Made by a program: the position numbers and the translations under genes. A stretch of 64,000 bases of DNA, taken from the NCBI GenBank assembly GCA_017882605.1, contig JADGPE010000001.1:18554-82553 (forward strand), read 5' to 3'. The notes under the pieces are model-generated. The model had not been told where the DNA came from, made no database searches, and saw only the letters and a list, made by a program, of their open reading frames with translations. The stretch's first letter is position 1. Every line of letters starts with the position of its first letter. Shown piece after piece: positions 46,623 through 57,819 of the stretch. Source of the stretch: Thermoleophilia bacterium. GTDB taxonomy: Bacteria; Actinomycetota; Thermoleophilia; Gaiellales; Gaiellaceae.

Positions 46623-48497
46623 TCAGGCAGCCGCGGCCAGCGCGGGCTTCGCCTCGAGCAGCATCCTGAACGTCGGCGACTCGAGCAGGCTGCGCCGTGC
46701 ACCGTCGGCGAGCTCGAGCTCCTCGAAGATCTGCCGTGCCTGCGGCGTCCACGCCGTCTCACCGGCCTTCCACTGACCGCCGAGCCAATCGCGCAACTCG
46801 TCGAAGCCGTCGACAGCGTCGAAGACGCGCCGCACGAGCAACTGGGGCGAGGAAACCCCGTTCCAGCGGTTCTCCTGCAGGCGAAACGCGACGTCGTAGC
46901 GGCCTTCGCGGCGGAAGCGGTCGATCTGCCCGCCCATGCCGAAGGCGATCGCCGAGCCGGAATCGCGACCCCGCTGGCGCACACGGAAGCGCAGGTGCTT
47001 GCCGTCGCCGACCGTGGAGAGGTCGGCGAGCTCGCACCCGTCGACGAGCAGCAGCACCCCCGGGTTGCCCAATCCGAACGGCGCGAGGCGGCCGAGCTCA
47101 CCGGCCAGCTCGAGATTCAGTCTCGCGCCGGGGACGATCGCGTCGACGCGCGTCACCGGCCGCAGGTCGTCGTCGGTGAGGGCATTGTCGGCGTGGTCGG
47201 CGAATGCCGCAGCGAACGTCTCGACGCGATCGCCGGCGATCGTCAGCCCGGCCGCGGCACGATGGCCGCCAAAGCGCTCGAGGTGGGCCGCGCAGGCGCC
47301 GAGCCCGGCGTGCAGATCGAAGGCCGGCACCGAGCGTCCGGACCCCCTCCAATTCCCGTCTCGACCGGCGATCATCACGACGGGCCGGTTGTAGCGCTCG
47401 ACGAGGCGCGACGCAACGATGCCGATCACTCCCTCGTGCCAGCCTTCGCCGGCGACGACGTAGCCGCGGCGGCGGCGGCGTGCCTCCGGCCACGACTCGA
47501 CCTGGGCGACCGCCTCACGGAGGATCCGCTCCTCGACCGCCTGCCGTTCGCGGTTCAGCGCCTCGAGCTCCTCGGCGAGCTGGTATGCCTCGCGATCGTC
47601 CTCGGTGAGCAGAAGCGCCAGCGCGGCCTCGGGACGGCAGAGCCGGCCGGACGCATTGATGCGCGGCGCGAGCCGGAAGCCGATCGACGATTCGTCGATC
47701 GAGGCGGGGTCGACGTGGCCGACGCGCATCAGCGCCCGTAGGCCGGGCTTCCGCGTCTGTGCGAGGCGCCGGAGGCCGAGCAACGCCAGCGCACGGTTCT
47801 CGTCGACGAGCGGCACGACGTCGGCGACGGTTGCGAGCGCGACCACGTCGAGGTGGCGTTCGAGGAACGGATGGTCGGCGCCGAGGAGAGCCTGGGCGAG
47901 CTTCCAGACGACGCCCGTGCCGCACAGCCCGGTGAACGGGTAGTCCCCCTTCAACGGTGCGACCACGGGACAGTTGGGGAATCCGTCGGCCGGCCGGTGG
48001 TGGTCGGTGACGACGACCTCCAACCCGAGCGAGTGGGCGTGCTCGACTTCCGCGAGCGCGGTGATCCCGCAGTCGACCGTCACGATCAGCTCGAAGCCTT
48101 CTTCCGAGAGCCGCGTGAGGGTGTCGGTGTTCAGGCCGTAGCCTTCCTCGAAGCGCGACGGAAGATGCCATGCCACGTCCGCATTCAACTCGCGCAGCAG
48201 CAGGACGGCGAGCGCGGTCGCACAGATCCCGTCTGCGTCGTAGTCGCCGTGCACACAGATGCGCTTGCCGGACTGGACGGCTGCGGTGATCGACTCGACC
48301 GCCTCGCGCATGTCCCCGAGCACGAACGGATCGTGGCCGGGCAGCGCGCCCGCGAGAAAGCGGCGCGCGTCCGCAGGCTCGTCGTAGCCGCGCCGGACGA
48401 GCACGGACGCCGTCACCTCGTCGAGCGACAGTGCCCCGGCGAGAGCTCGCACACGCGCGTGCGAGCATGGTTCGAGCTGCCAGGTTCCGGACGCCAT
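46623..48497 (-). CDS. recJ: Single-stranded-DNA-specific exonuclease RecJ
   Basis: HGDYDADGICATALAVLLLRE; VTVDCGITALAEV; VVTDHHRP; GLCGTGVVWKL; HEGVIGIVASRLVERYNRPVVMI. Confidence 0.95.
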   Translation of the reverse strand: MASGTWQLEPCSHARVRALAGALSLDEVTASVLVRRGYDEPADARRFLAGALPGHDPFVLGDMREAVESITAAVQSGKRICVHGDYDADGICATALAVLLLRELNADVAWHLPSRFEEGYGLNTDTLTRLSEEGFELIVTVDCGITALAEVEHAHSLGLEVVVTDHHRPADGFPNCPVVAPLKGDYPFTGLCGTGVVWKLAQALLGADHPFLERHLDVVALATVADVVPLVDENRALALLGLRRLAQTRKPGLRALMRVGHVDPASIDESSIGFRLAPRINASGRLCRPEAALALLLTEDDREAYQLAEELEALNRERQAVEERILREAVAQVESWPEARRRRRGYVVAGEGWHEGVIGIVASRLVERYNRPVVMIAGRDGNWRGSGRSVPAFDLHAGLGACAAHLERFGGHRAAAGLTIAGDRVETFAAAFADHADNALTDDDLRPVTRVDAIVPGARLNLELAGELGRLAPFGLGNPGVLLLVDGCELADLSTVGDGKHLRFRVRQRGRDSGSAIAFGMGGQIDRFRREGRYDVAFRLQENRWNGVSSPQLLVRRVFDAVDGFDELRDWLGGQWKAGETAWTPQARQIFEELELADGARRSLLESPTFRMLLEAKPALAAAA

Positions 48498-48562
48498 GTC
48501 TCCGCGACGGTACGGACGCGATCGGACAGAAGACCCTGGAAACTGGTTGAATTGCGGCTCTC

Positions 48563-49507
48563 GTGCTCCGGACGCTCGCCGCGATCGTCGCAGCAGCAGG
48601 GCTGGCCTGCGCAGCTGCCCCTGCCGCCGAGCGAACGCACACGATCCCGGCCGACGTCACGGTGGCAGGGCTGCGCGTCGGCGGATTGAGCGCCGAGCCC
48701 GCGCGCGCGGCAATCGACGCGGCCTTCCAGCGGCCCGTCACGATCGTCTTCCAAGGCCGGCGGACGACGATCGACCCGGCCGAGGTCGGGGCTGCGATCG
48801 ACGTCAACACCGCCGTCGGCTCGGCGCTCGCGGCCACCCCGCAGAGCCGGATCGCCCTCCCCGTCACCTACTCCCGCGCCCGGGCGGCACGAATCGTCGA
48901 CCGGATCGCGAAGCGCGTCGACCGCCCGGCCGTGGCTGCGCGCGTGATCGGCGCCACCGCAGCAGGCCCCGAGTTCATCCCGGCAAAGCCGGGCGTCGCA
49001 GTCGACGTGAACGCGATGCGCACGGCGATCGCGCAGCTCCTGGGCGACGGGGCGCGCGCGCCGTTGCGACTCCTCACGCGCACCGTGCCGGCACACCGAA
49101 CGGTCGCACATTTCGGCCCGGCGATCGTCGTGACCAGGAGCACCAACACGCTACGCCTCTACAGCGGCCGCAAGCTGGTGCGCACGTTCCCGGTCGCGAC
49201 CGGACAGGCGATCTACCCCACGCCGTCGGGCGTCTGGCGGATCATGAACAAGCAGCGCGACCCTTGGTGGTACCCGCCGACCTACGACGCGTGGGCGAAG
49301 GGGCTGAAGCCGGTGCCACCCGGCCCGTCGAACCCGCTCGGCACGCGCTGGATGGGGCTCAACGCGCCCGGCGTCGGCATCCACGGAACCGACGCCCCCA
49401 CGTCGATCGGCTACAGCGCCTCGCACGGCTGCATTCGCATGCATGTCCCCGATGCGGAGTGGCTCTTCGAGCACGTCCAGGTCGGGACACCTGTGGTCAT
49501 TCTCTAG
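48563..49507 (+). CDS. L,D-transpeptidase (YkuD) with N-terminal PGBD4-like region
   Basis: FPVATGQAIYPTPSGVWRI...GIHGTDAPTSIGYSASHGCIRMHVPDAEWLFEHVQVGTPVVI; signal peptide. Confidence 0.92.
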   Translation: MLRTLAAIVAAAGLACAAAPAAERTHTIPADVTVAGLRVGGLSAEPARAAIDAAFQRPVTIVFQGRRTTIDPAEVGAAIDVNTAVGSALAATPQSRIALPVTYSRARAARIVDRIAKRVDRPAVAARVIGATAAGPEFIPAKPGVAVDVNAMRTAIAQLLGDGARAPLRLLTRTVPAHRTVAHFGPAIVVTRSTNTLRLYSGRKLVRTFPVATGQAIYPTPSGVWRIMNKQRDPWWYPPTYDAWAKGLKPVPPGPSNPLGTRWMGLNAPGVGIHGTDAPTSIGYSASHGCIRMHVPDAEWLFEHVQVGTPVVIL

Positions 49508-49730
49508 GGAGCGAGACGCCGAGCCACGTCAGCACGGCGACCAGACCGACGAGCGCTACCAGGCCGCCGTAGACCCATTTCGGGTGTCCCAATTCGCGTA
49601 CCGTCGCCGCGAACGCCCGACCGAGCAGAATCAGCACCGCGCCGACGAGCCCGATCCCGACGACGAGCCCCGGCAGCCAGATGACGAGACGCTCCCAGTT
49701 GGGGGCGGCGGCGAGCACAGTCATTACCAT
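49497..49730 (-). CDS. Small membrane protein
   Basis: Two hydrophobic segments in 77 aa. Confidence 0.5.
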   Translation of the reverse strand: MVMTVLAAAPNWERLVIWLPGLVVGIGLVGAVLILLGRAFAATVRELGHPKWVYGGLVALVGLVAVLTWLGVSLPRE

Positions 49731-49736
49731 GGCATC

Positions 49737-50213
49737 GTGCCCGAATCGCTTCCGTCACCCGATTCGAACTACAGCTCCGGCAACGATTACGTCGTGGAGT
49801 TCCTCGGCTACCGGTTCTCGTTCAGCGGCACCGACTTCGAAGGCCGCGTGGTCGCCGCGGCGGTCAAGCTGGGCGTCGTCGAGGGCTCCGACCTCGACGA
49901 AGACGAGACCGCCGACCTCGTCGCGCTGGCCGCGCAAGGCATGGTCGAGGAGCCGTTCTCACGGCTCGGCCGCTACCTCGTCCGCAACTGGGAACGTGTG
50001 TCGCTCGTCGACGGCGAGTCACTCGTCTACTGGCTGCGCAAGCTGATCTTTCGCGGGGCGTGGCTCGACCACCAGGTCAAGCGCGGTGCGCTCGAGGTCG
50101 TCTGGGACGAGAGCGAGGCCGAGTTCGCGTATCAGCACCCGGGCGGTGGCGGCCGGCCGTTGCTCGAGCTCGCACCGGTTCCGTCGTGGCACGAGCTGCA
50201 GTTCCGGCAGTAG
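49737..50213 (+). CDS. Hypothetical protein
   Basis: TACCAT-N6-GTG leaderless signature; PESLPSPDSNYSSGNDYVVEFLGYRFSFSG... Confidence 0.6.
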   Translation: MPESLPSPDSNYSSGNDYVVEFLGYRFSFSGTDFEGRVVAAAVKLGVVEGSDLDEDETADLVALAAQGMVEEPFSRLGRYLVRNWERVSLVDGESLVYWLRKLIFRGAWLDHQVKRGALEVVWDESEAEFAYQHPGGGGRPLLELAPVPSWHELQFRQ

Positions 50214-50929
50214 TTCCGGCGGTCGGCGGCTGCGCCTACCTGGCGCTCCTGCTCGCGCTCGACCGCTACGCCACCTATCCCGAGCAGCTCGCGCTCGGTG
50301 TGCTCACGTTCGTCGTGCTCGGCGCCGCCCTCACGCGCGTACCGGCGGAGCGCCGCGCCCAGGCGCTCGCCGTGGTCGCGTTCGCGACGATCGGCGAAGT
50401 GACGGGCTCGCTCGCCTGGGGCGTCTACAGCTACCGGCTGCACAACCTGCCGCTCTTCGTCCCGCCGGCGCACGGGCTCGTCTACCTCACCGGCCTCTCG
50501 GTCGCGCTCGCGTTGCGGCAGCACACGCGCATGCTCGTCACGACGGCGGCCGTTGCGGCGGCCGCCTGGGGCGTGCTCGGGCTGACGGTGCTCCCACGAC
50601 GAGACGTCGCAGGCGCGGTCGGCGTGCCCCTGCTGCTCGTCTTCCTCTGGCGCGGCCGTAATCGCGCGGTCTATGCCGGCGTGTTCCTCGTGGTCGCGTC
50701 ACTCGAGCTGTACGGCACCGCAATCGGCACCTGGCACTGGGCGCGCGAGCTGCCCGGCCTCGGCGTCCCGGACGGAAACCCGCCAAGCGGAGTCGCGTCC
50801 GGCTACGTGTGGTTCGACGTGATGGCACTCCTGACGGCGCCGGTCGCGCTCCGCCTGCTCACGAAACGTCGAGCTTCGCGAACTCGGCGTGAAGGCGAGC
50901 AGCCTCTCTCGAGCACCACTCCCGCGTGA
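50186..50929 (+). CDS. Multi-TM hypothetical protein (start uncertain)
   Basis: Repeated hydrophobic segments, PPAHGLVYLTGL, WHWARELPGLGVPDGNPPSG. Confidence 0.6.
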   Translation: MARAAVPAVVPAVGGCAYLALLLALDRYATYPEQLALGVLTFVVLGAALTRVPAERRAQALAVVAFATIGEVTGSLAWGVYSYRLHNLPLFVPPAHGLVYLTGLSVALALRQHTRMLVTTAAVAAAAWGVLGLTVLPRRDVAGAVGVPLLLVFLWRGRNRAVYAGVFLVVASLELYGTAIGTWHWARELPGLGVPDGNPPSGVASGYVWFDVMALLTAPVALRLLTKRRASRTRREGEQPLSSTTPA

Positions 50930-51791
50930 GCGCGACGCTCAGCTGAGCCGACGCCACATCGGCGAGGCGCAAGCCGAGGCGACGGCAGAGCAGTGTGAAC
51001 CCGCGCGGTCCAGCATCCGTATGGGCGACGAGCATCACGCCGCGGGCAAGGCTCTGGAGCTCGAGGAGGTAATAGGAGCGAATGCCCTGCTCTTCGTCGA
51101 GCGGACGCGGAAGCGGGACGATGCTCGCGTCCTGGACACAGTAGGGGAACCGCCCTTCTTCCAGCACGCCTCGTAGCGCGGCGGCGACCTGGTCGACCGG
51201 GGCGTGCAGCGTCCAACCGCGGTCGACGACCTCGAGCCGGTCGCCCTGCGCGAGATAGACCGCGGCGATCTCACAGGAGAGCGACTCGGCCGCGATCATC
51301 CCGAGGGAGCGCATCACCGACTCCACGGTGTCTCCCTGCGAGAGCATCGCGGACCGCACGGCCTCGAGCTCCTCCAGCTCGTCGGCCAGACGTTTGGCGG
51401 GCGTCACCGCTTCCACCGCGTCGGCCGCCATCGTCGCCGCCGACGAGAGCGCGTCGTTGGTGGCGTTGTCCAGTGCCGCGTCGTCCGCGCCGAAGACGAC
51501 GACCACGTCGTTCGTCACGGGCACGACCGCCGCTGCCTGCGCGTAGTACGGGCCGAAGACGAGCTCCTTGCCTCCACCGTGCGTGAGCCGCACCGGGCTG
51601 CGCGTCGTCAACGCCTCGCCGAGCGACGCCTCGTCGTCGCTCGTCACGTCGATCAGGCCGGCCCAGCCCGCGCCACGGCCGCTCCCCCCGAAATGCACGA
51701 ACCGGTTGCCGGTGACCCGGCGCAGGACGAACAGGTCGCACGCGCCGACTGAGGCGGCTGCGGCATCGGCCCGAGGTGTGGCGCCGGCCAT
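50859..51791 (-). CDS. GAF-like sensor-type hypothetical protein
   Basis: Two GAF-like regions without an obvious output domain (ESLSCEIAAVYLAQGDRLEVVDRGW). Confidence 0.6.
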   Translation of the reverse strand: MAGATPRADAAAASVGACDLFVLRRVTGNRFVHFGGSGRGAGWAGLIDVTSDDEASLGEALTTRSPVRLTHGGGKELVFGPYYAQAAAVVPVTNDVVVVFGADDAALDNATNDALSSAATMAADAVEAVTPAKRLADELEELEAVRSAMLSQGDTVESVMRSLGMIAAESLSCEIAAVYLAQGDRLEVVDRGWTLHAPVDQVAAALRGVLEEGRFPYCVQDASIVPLPRPLDEEQGIRSYYLLELQSLARGVMLVAHTDAGPRGFTLLCRRLGLRLADVASAQLSVALTREWCSREAARLHAEFAKLDVS

Positions 51792-51800
51792 CGTCGCAGC

Positions 51801-52811
51801 CTAGAAGAGGCGCGACGAGTCGGGGATGGCACCGAGATGGGCACGGCCCAGATCGGTGACCATCCGGCCGCGGGGCGTTCGCTGGAGGAAGCCCAGCTGG
51901 AGCAGGAACGGCTCATAGACGTCCTCGATCGTCTCCGACTCCTCGCCGAGCGCAACGGCGAGCGTCGACAGCCCGACCGGCCCACCGGCGAACTTCTCGA
52001 CGACACAGCGCAGAAGCTCGCGGTCGAACCGCTCGAGGCCCGCACCGTCGACTTCGAGCAGCGTCAGTGACTCCTCGGCGATCGCCGTCGTCACGATCCC
52101 CTGGTGGCGCACCTCGGCCACGTCACGCACCCTTCTCAGGATGCGGTTGGCGATGCGCGGCGTGCCGCGCGACCGCCGGGCGACGAGCTCCGCTGCATCC
52201 TCGGCGACCTCGACGCCGAGGATCGACGCTGACCGGCGCACGATCGCCGCCAGCTCGACGGGGGTGTAGAGGTCGAGGCGAAAGGTCAGCCCGAACCGGT
52301 CGCGGAGCGGCGTCGTCAGCAGACCGGTTCGCGTGGTCGCCCCGATCAGCGTGAACGGCGGCAGATCGAGCGTGAGCGTCCGGGCGGCCGGCCCCTGCCC
52401 GACGATGATGTCGAGGCGGAAGTCCTCGAGCGCCGGGTAGAGGATCTCCTCCGCGGCGCGGTTCAGCCGGTGGATCTCGTCGACGAACAGCACGTCGTTC
52501 GGCTCGAGCGACGTGAGGATCGCGGCGATGTCTCCTTTGCGCTCGAGCGCGGGCCCTGCCACCTGCCGGATGCCGACGCCGAGCTCGTTGCGCACGATCT
52601 GAGCGAGCGAGGTCTTGCCCAGCCCCGGCGGCCCCGCCAGCAGAACGTGATCGAGCGCCTCGCCGCGCGCCTTCGCGGCCTCGAGCGCGATCGACAGCTG
52701 CTCCTTCACCCGTTCCTGCCCGACGAAGTCCGACAGGTCGCGCGGGCGCAGCGACCGCTCGAGCTCTTCCTCGCCGCTGTCGTGAACGACGGCGGCCAGC
52801 AGCTCGCTCAT
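51801..52811 (-). CDS. ruvB: Holliday junction helicase RuvB
   Basis: [69 protein letters not shown]. Confidence 0.97.
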   Translation of the reverse strand: MSELLAAVVHDSGEEELERSLRPRDLSDFVGQERVKEQLSIALEAAKARGEALDHVLLAGPPGLGKTSLAQIVRNELGVGIRQVAGPALERKGDIAAILTSLEPNDVLFVDEIHRLNRAAEEILYPALEDFRLDIIVGQGPAARTLTLDLPPFTLIGATTRTGLLTTPLRDRFGLTFRLDLYTPVELAAIVRRSASILGVEVAEDAAELVARRSRGTPRIANRILRRVRDVAEVRHQGIVTTAIAEESLTLLEVDGAGLERFDRELLRCVVEKFAGGPVGLSTLAVALGEESETIEDVYEPFLLQLGFLQRTPRGRMVTDLGRAHLGAIPDSSRLF

Positions 52812-52813
52812 GC

Positions 52814-53365
52814 TTACGCCACCTTCCGCAGGACCGCGCGCACCTGCTCTTCGACGGACAGGGCAGGATCGACGTCCGCGAGCGCCCGATCGGCATCGAG
52901 CAGGGACCAGCCGAGCCCGACGAGTGCGTCGCGGGCGACGAGATCCTCACTAGCCTCCGTCGTGTCAACGACGGAGGCAAGCTTCTCCTTCAACTCGAGC
53001 ACGACACGTTGTGCTGTCTTCAGCCCGATGCCGGGGATCGCCTGGAACCGCTTGACGTCGTCTCGGGCGATCGCGCGGCGCAGCTCTGTCGGCGTTGATC
53101 CGGAGACGATGGCGAGCGCGACCTTCGGGCCGACGCCGGAGACCCCGAGCAGGAGCTCGAAGAGCTCGCGCTCCTCCGCGGTCGCGAAGCCGTAGAGCGC
53201 CAGCGCGTCCTCGCGAACGACGGTGTGGATCTCGATCGTGACGTCTCCGTCGCCCAGGCGTTGAACGGACGGCGTGGCGCTGACGAGATAGCCGACCCCG
53301 TTCACGTCGAAGACGAGGCCCTGCCCCGCACGCCCCGCGATTCGGCCGCGCAGCCGCGCGATCAT
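52814..53365 (-). CDS. ruvA: Holliday junction helicase RuvA
   Basis: [52 protein letters not shown]. Confidence 0.96.
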   Translation of the reverse strand: MIARLRGRIAGRAGQGLVFDVNGVGYLVSATPSVQRLGDGDVTIEIHTVVREDALALYGFATAEERELFELLLGVSGVGPKVALAIVSGSTPTELRRAIARDDVKRFQAIPGIGLKTAQRVVLELKEKLASVVDTTEASEDLVARDALVGLGWSLLDADRALADVDPALSVEEQVRAVLRKVA

Positions 53366-53850
53366 GCGGAGAGCCTCATGAGGGGCGGCATGAGCGCGTG
53401 GCAGATCGCGACCGCCAGCGCGTCGGCCGCGTGGCTCGGCGTCGGCACCTCGTCGAGTGCGAGGATCGCCTTCACCATCTTCCCCACCTGCTGCTTGTCG
53501 GCACGGCCGTAGCCACAGACCGACTGCTTGACGCGCGCCGGAGCGTACTCAGCGCACGCGACGCCGACGGACGACGCGGCGACGAGCACGGCTCCCCGTG
53601 CCTGTCCGACGGAGAGTGCGATGCGGGCGTCTGCGCCGACGAACGACTCCTCCAGGGCGACGGCATCCGGAGCGTGTTCCTCGATCAGCTCCTGGACGCC
53701 CGTGAAGATCGTGAGCAGACGAACTTCCGGGCGGTCGCGCGCCGACGTTTGCCACCACCCGTGGCACGTGGCCCTGAGGCGCCCGCCGCTTTCGTGGACG
53801 ATTCCGTACCCGCACGCTGCCGTCCCTGGGTCGATGCCGAGAACCTTCAC
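53362..53850 (-). CDS. ruvC: Holliday junction resolvase RuvC
   Basis: VLGIDPGTAACGYGIV; ALEESFVGADARIALSVGQARGAVL; KQSVCGYGRADKQQV; SHAADALAVAICHA. Confidence 0.96.
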   Translation of the reverse strand: MKVLGIDPGTAACGYGIVHESGGRLRATCHGWWQTSARDRPEVRLLTIFTGVQELIEEHAPDAVALEESFVGADARIALSVGQARGAVLVAASSVGVACAEYAPARVKQSVCGYGRADKQQVGKMVKAILALDEVPTPSHAADALAVAICHALMPPLMRLSA

Positions 53851-53907
53851 GAGGACACGTTAGGCACCGCTTCGGACGTTCCTTCGAGCCGCAGCGACGG
53901 TGATTCG

Positions 53908-54054
53908 TCAGTCGAGGTGCGGACTCTCCTGCCGCTGTCCTGGCTCGTGATAGCGGTCTGCGTGGTAGGCGAACGGGCTCAGCTCGAAGAGCGAGTACGC
54001 CACGATTGCGAGGATCGCGAGCACGAAGGCGATCGTGATGACGGTGCCGAGCAT
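53908..54054 (-). CDS. Small single-TM protein
   Basis: MLGTVITIAFVLAILAIVAYSLFELSPFAYHADRYHEPGQRQESPHLD; GGAGG upstream. Confidence 0.55.
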   Translation of the reverse strand: MLGTVITIAFVLAILAIVAYSLFELSPFAYHADRYHEPGQRQESPHLD

Positions 54055-54148
54055 GTCTCCTCCTTTCGGTCTTCCCACTCTCCTCTCGCGGCAGGTTGCA
54101 TCAATCGGCACGAACCCTGACCCCTCGTCAGCGAAAACGCTGAGCCGT

Positions 54149-54442
54149 CTATGAGGCGTCGCGCTCGAGCACCACTTCGTATTCGTTGACCGAGACCCGG
54201 CGCATGCTGCCGGCGTCCGGGGGGCTCATGCCCTCGAACACTGCCGCGGCGGCCCGCAGGTCCTCCTCGGAGCCGAAACGGGTGGCGACCACGAGCGTCC
54301 CCGTGGCGCGGTCGGCGAGGACGGTGATCCGCTTGGCGGCGACACCGGGAGGCGCACCGTCGGCGCTGCGAATCTCGCCGACCAGCGCGTCGATCGCTGC
54401 CTCGTCGGCTTCGAAGGTGACGACGCGTGCGTACTCGGCCAT
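54149..54442 (-). CDS. Hypothetical ABM/antibiotic-monooxygenase-like small protein
   Basis: MAEYARVVTFEADEAAIDALVGEIRSADGAPPGVAAKRITVLADRATGTLVVATRFGSEEDLRAA; GGAGG SD. Confidence 0.65.
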   Translation of the reverse strand: MAEYARVVTFEADEAAIDALVGEIRSADGAPPGVAAKRITVLADRATGTLVVATRFGSEEDLRAAAAVFEGMSPPDAGSMRRVSVNEYEVVLERDAS

Positions 54443-54530
54443 TGCTTCCTCCTTGGCTTGGGGGTTCGAGCGGAGACTACGGCACGGGCCGTCGGATGCG
54501 AAACGCCCGCCGCGGCGCCGAAGTCGCCGC

Positions 54531-54827
54531 TCAGTCCTCGCCCAGCGGCCTGCGGAGAACCCACAGCAGGGTGGTCGAGATCGTGGCCGGCGCGGGGTCC
54601 GCTGCATCGTCCCCACCGATCCCGCTCAACCTGGCCGCCGCATCCTCGAGACGGCCGAGAGCACGGGGCCTCGGCAGGCTGCCACCGCCGGGGTCCGGCA
54701 CCGGTAGACCGCGGACATCCGGCGCGACACTGACGAGCTCCCAGCCGTCGCGACCGTACTCGTTGAGCGTCTCGGTGTACTGCCCGTCGCTCAGGGAGAC
54801 GACCTTGTACTCCCAGCGCTGCATCAC
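54531..54827 (-). CDS. DUF4177-like protein
   Basis: QRWEYKVVSLSDGQYTETLNEYGRDGWELVSV. Confidence 0.7.
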   Translation of the reverse strand: MMQRWEYKVVSLSDGQYTETLNEYGRDGWELVSVAPDVRGLPVPDPGGGSLPRPRALGRLEDAAARLSGIGGDDAADPAPATISTTLLWVLRRPLGED

Positions 54828-54842
54828 GAAGAATCCCGGCGA

Positions 54843-55598
54843 CTAGCCGGCGACGGCCTCGAGCACCTGCTCGGGGATGTCGAAGTTCGCGTAGACGTCC
54901 TGGACGTCGTCGTTGTCCTCGAGCTCGTCGATCAGGCGCATCACCTGGCGCGCCTTCGCTTCGTCCTCGACGGCGACGGTCGTCTTCGGGACGAGCATGA
55001 GCTCGGCCGAGTCGACCGTGAAGCCGGCTGCCTCGATCGCGCCGCGCACGCTCGAGAGCGACTCCGGCGCAGAGGTCACCTGGAAGACGTCGCCGTCGCG
55101 CTCGAGGTCGTCGGCCCCGCCGTCGGCCGCAACGAGCAACAGCTCTTCGTCGTCCACGCCGTCGGCCGGCACCACGACCACGCCCCGCCGGTCGAACTGC
55201 CAGGCGACCGCACCGGTCGCGCCGAGATTGCCGCCGTTCTTCGCGAAGAGATGGCGCACGTCGGCGGCGGTCCGGTTGCGGTTGTCGGTCAGCGCTTCGA
55301 CGATCACGGCGACGCCCTCGGGGCCGTACCCTTCGTAGACGATGGTCTCGAACGCGTCGGCGTCGGCGTCGGCGCCCGAGCCCTTGGCGATCGCGCGGTC
55401 GATGTTGTCCTTCGGCATCGAGTAGGACTTCGCCTTCTCGATCGCGTTCTGCAACGCAAGGTTGTTGGCCGGGTCCCCTCCGCCCTCTTTCGCCGCGACG
55501 ATGATCGCGCGCGAGAGCTTGGAGAACAGCTTGCCGCGCTTCGCATCGACAGCGCCCTTCTTGTGCTTGATCGACGACCACTTGCTATGCCCGGACAA
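54843..55598 (-). CDS. YebC/PmpR-family transcriptional/translational regulator
   Basis: [46 protein letters not shown]. Confidence 0.96.
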   Translation of the reverse strand: MSGHSKWSSIKHKKGAVDAKRGKLFSKLSRAIIVAAKEGGGDPANNLALQNAIEKAKSYSMPKDNIDRAIAKGSGADADADAFETIVYEGYGPEGVAVIVEALTDNRNRTAADVRHLFAKNGGNLGATGAVAWQFDRRGVVVVPADGVDDEELLLVAADGGADDLERDGDVFQVTSAPESLSSVRGAIEAAGFTVDSAELMLVPKTTVAVEDEAKARQVMRLIDELEDNDDVQDVYANFDIPEQVLEAVAG

Positions 55599-56148
55599 CG
55601 TCAGCCTCCCGTACCGATTCGAGGAACAGCTCGTGCAACCGCGTGTCGTCGGTCAGCTCCGGATGGAACGCGGCGAGCAGGAACCGGCCGTCGCGGATGA
55701 GCACCGGCCGGCCGGCGACCTCCGCGAGCACCTCGACTCCAGGCCCCACCTCCTCCACCCACGGTGCACGGATGAAGACCGCGCGCACCGGCGTGCTCAG
55801 CCCAGCGACGTCGAGATCGGTCTCGAACGACGCCACCTGCCTGCCGAACGCATTGCGGCGCACGACCAAGTCGACGAGGCCAAGGTGATTGCGGTCGAGC
55901 ACGATCATTCCCGCGCACGTGCCGAAGACCGGGCGGTCGAAGCGCCGAATCGCCTCGTCGAGCCCGTAGAGATGCATCAGACGTGTGAACGTCGTCGACT
56001 CGCCGCCGGGGATGATCAGCCCGTCGAGCCCGTCGAGCTGGTCCGGCTTGCGCACCTCGACCGCTTCCGCGCCGAGTCGCCGCAGCATCTGCACGTGCTC
56101 CCGAAAGTTGCCCTGCACAGCGAGAACGCCGATCCGAAGCGGCTCCAT
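55585..56148 (-). CDS. pdxT: Pyridoxal 5'-phosphate synthase glutaminase subunit PdxT
   Basis: [68 protein letters not shown]7-ATG. Confidence 0.95.
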   Translation of the reverse strand: MEPLRIGVLAVQGNFREHVQMLRRLGAEAVEVRKPDQLDGLDGLIIPGGESTTFTRLMHLYGLDEAIRRFDRPVFGTCAGMIVLDRNHLGLVDLVVRRNAFGRQVASFETDLDVAGLSTPVRAVFIRAPWVEEVGPGVEVLAEVAGRPVLIRDGRFLLAAFHPELTDDTRLHELFLESVREADVVRA

Positions 56149-56171
56149 TGGCTGAATGGTATCGGCCTCGT

Positions 56172-57098
56172 TCAGGCGGGAACGACGTAGCCGGAGCCCA
56201 CGCGGTCGGCTCGGCTCTCGTGCACGAGCCGCTCCAGGTGTGCCAGCGCCTCCGCCGTCGCGAAGCGGCGCAGTGTGGTCGAGAGCTCGGCGCCGAAGAG
56301 CGACAGCGAGACTTCGTACGCCGAGAGCGGCCGGCTGCCCAACACGGCCGCTGCGTGGTCGAGCCGGGAGACGTGGTGCGCGCGGATCTCGCGGGCGCGC
56401 CCGACGGGGTCGGTGACCGGATCCTTGTGCCCGGAGTATGCGACCCTCGGAGCGAGCTCCACGATCCGGTCGAGCGTCTCGAAGTAGTCGCCGAGCGGGT
56501 CGGGGCGCGAGTCCGGGTAGAGGCCGATCGCGGGCGTGATCCCGCCGAGGATCACGTCTCCGGCGATCAGCACGCCGTCCCGCAGCAGGACGATGTGACC
56601 GTCCGCGTGGCCGCGGAGCACCTCGACCTGCCACCCGTCGATCTCGTCGCCCGCGTCGAGCAGCGTCGGGTCCCGCACCCAGTGGATCGCCGACCTGAGC
56701 CGGTCCGACTCTTGCTCGAGCCCCTGCACGTGGCTCTCGGGCATCCCGTGCTCGGCCCAGTAGGCGGCGAACCGCTCGGGGTCACGCGCCCCCCAGGCCT
56801 TGACGCACTGGGCGTAGTCCTCCCGGCCCTGCAGGACCGGGGCGCCGGTGATGCCGGCGGCGTCGGCTGCACCACCGACGTGATCCGGGTGCATGTGGGT
56901 GACGACGATCCGCTCGACCGGCGCGTCGAGCTCCGCGAGCACCGGGCGCCAGCGAGCCTCGGGAGCACGGGAACCGAGGCCGGTGTCGACGAGGATCCAG
57001 CCGCCGCTCGACGCCCGTAGGAAGTAACAGTGAACGTGGTCGATGCCGAAGGGCAGATCGAACGTCACGCGACGCACACCCTTCTCCACGTCGACCAT
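56172..57098 (-). CDS. MBL-fold metallo-hydrolase
   Basis: [52 protein letters not shown]7-ATG. Confidence 0.92.
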   Translation of the reverse strand: MVDVEKGVRRVTFDLPFGIDHVHCYFLRASSGGWILVDTGLGSRAPEARWRPVLAELDAPVERIVVTHMHPDHVGGAADAAGITGAPVLQGREDYAQCVKAWGARDPERFAAYWAEHGMPESHVQGLEQESDRLRSAIHWVRDPTLLDAGDEIDGWQVEVLRGHADGHIVLLRDGVLIAGDVILGGITPAIGLYPDSRPDPLGDYFETLDRIVELAPRVAYSGHKDPVTDPVGRAREIRAHHVSRLDHAAAVLGSRPLSAYEVSLSLFGAELSTTLRRFATAEALAHLERLVHESRADRVGSGYVVPA

Positions 57099-57120
57099 GC
57101 ATGAGAAGCTACCGCCCGCG

Positions 57121-57818
<698 letters not shown>

Positions 57819-57819
<1 letters not shown>

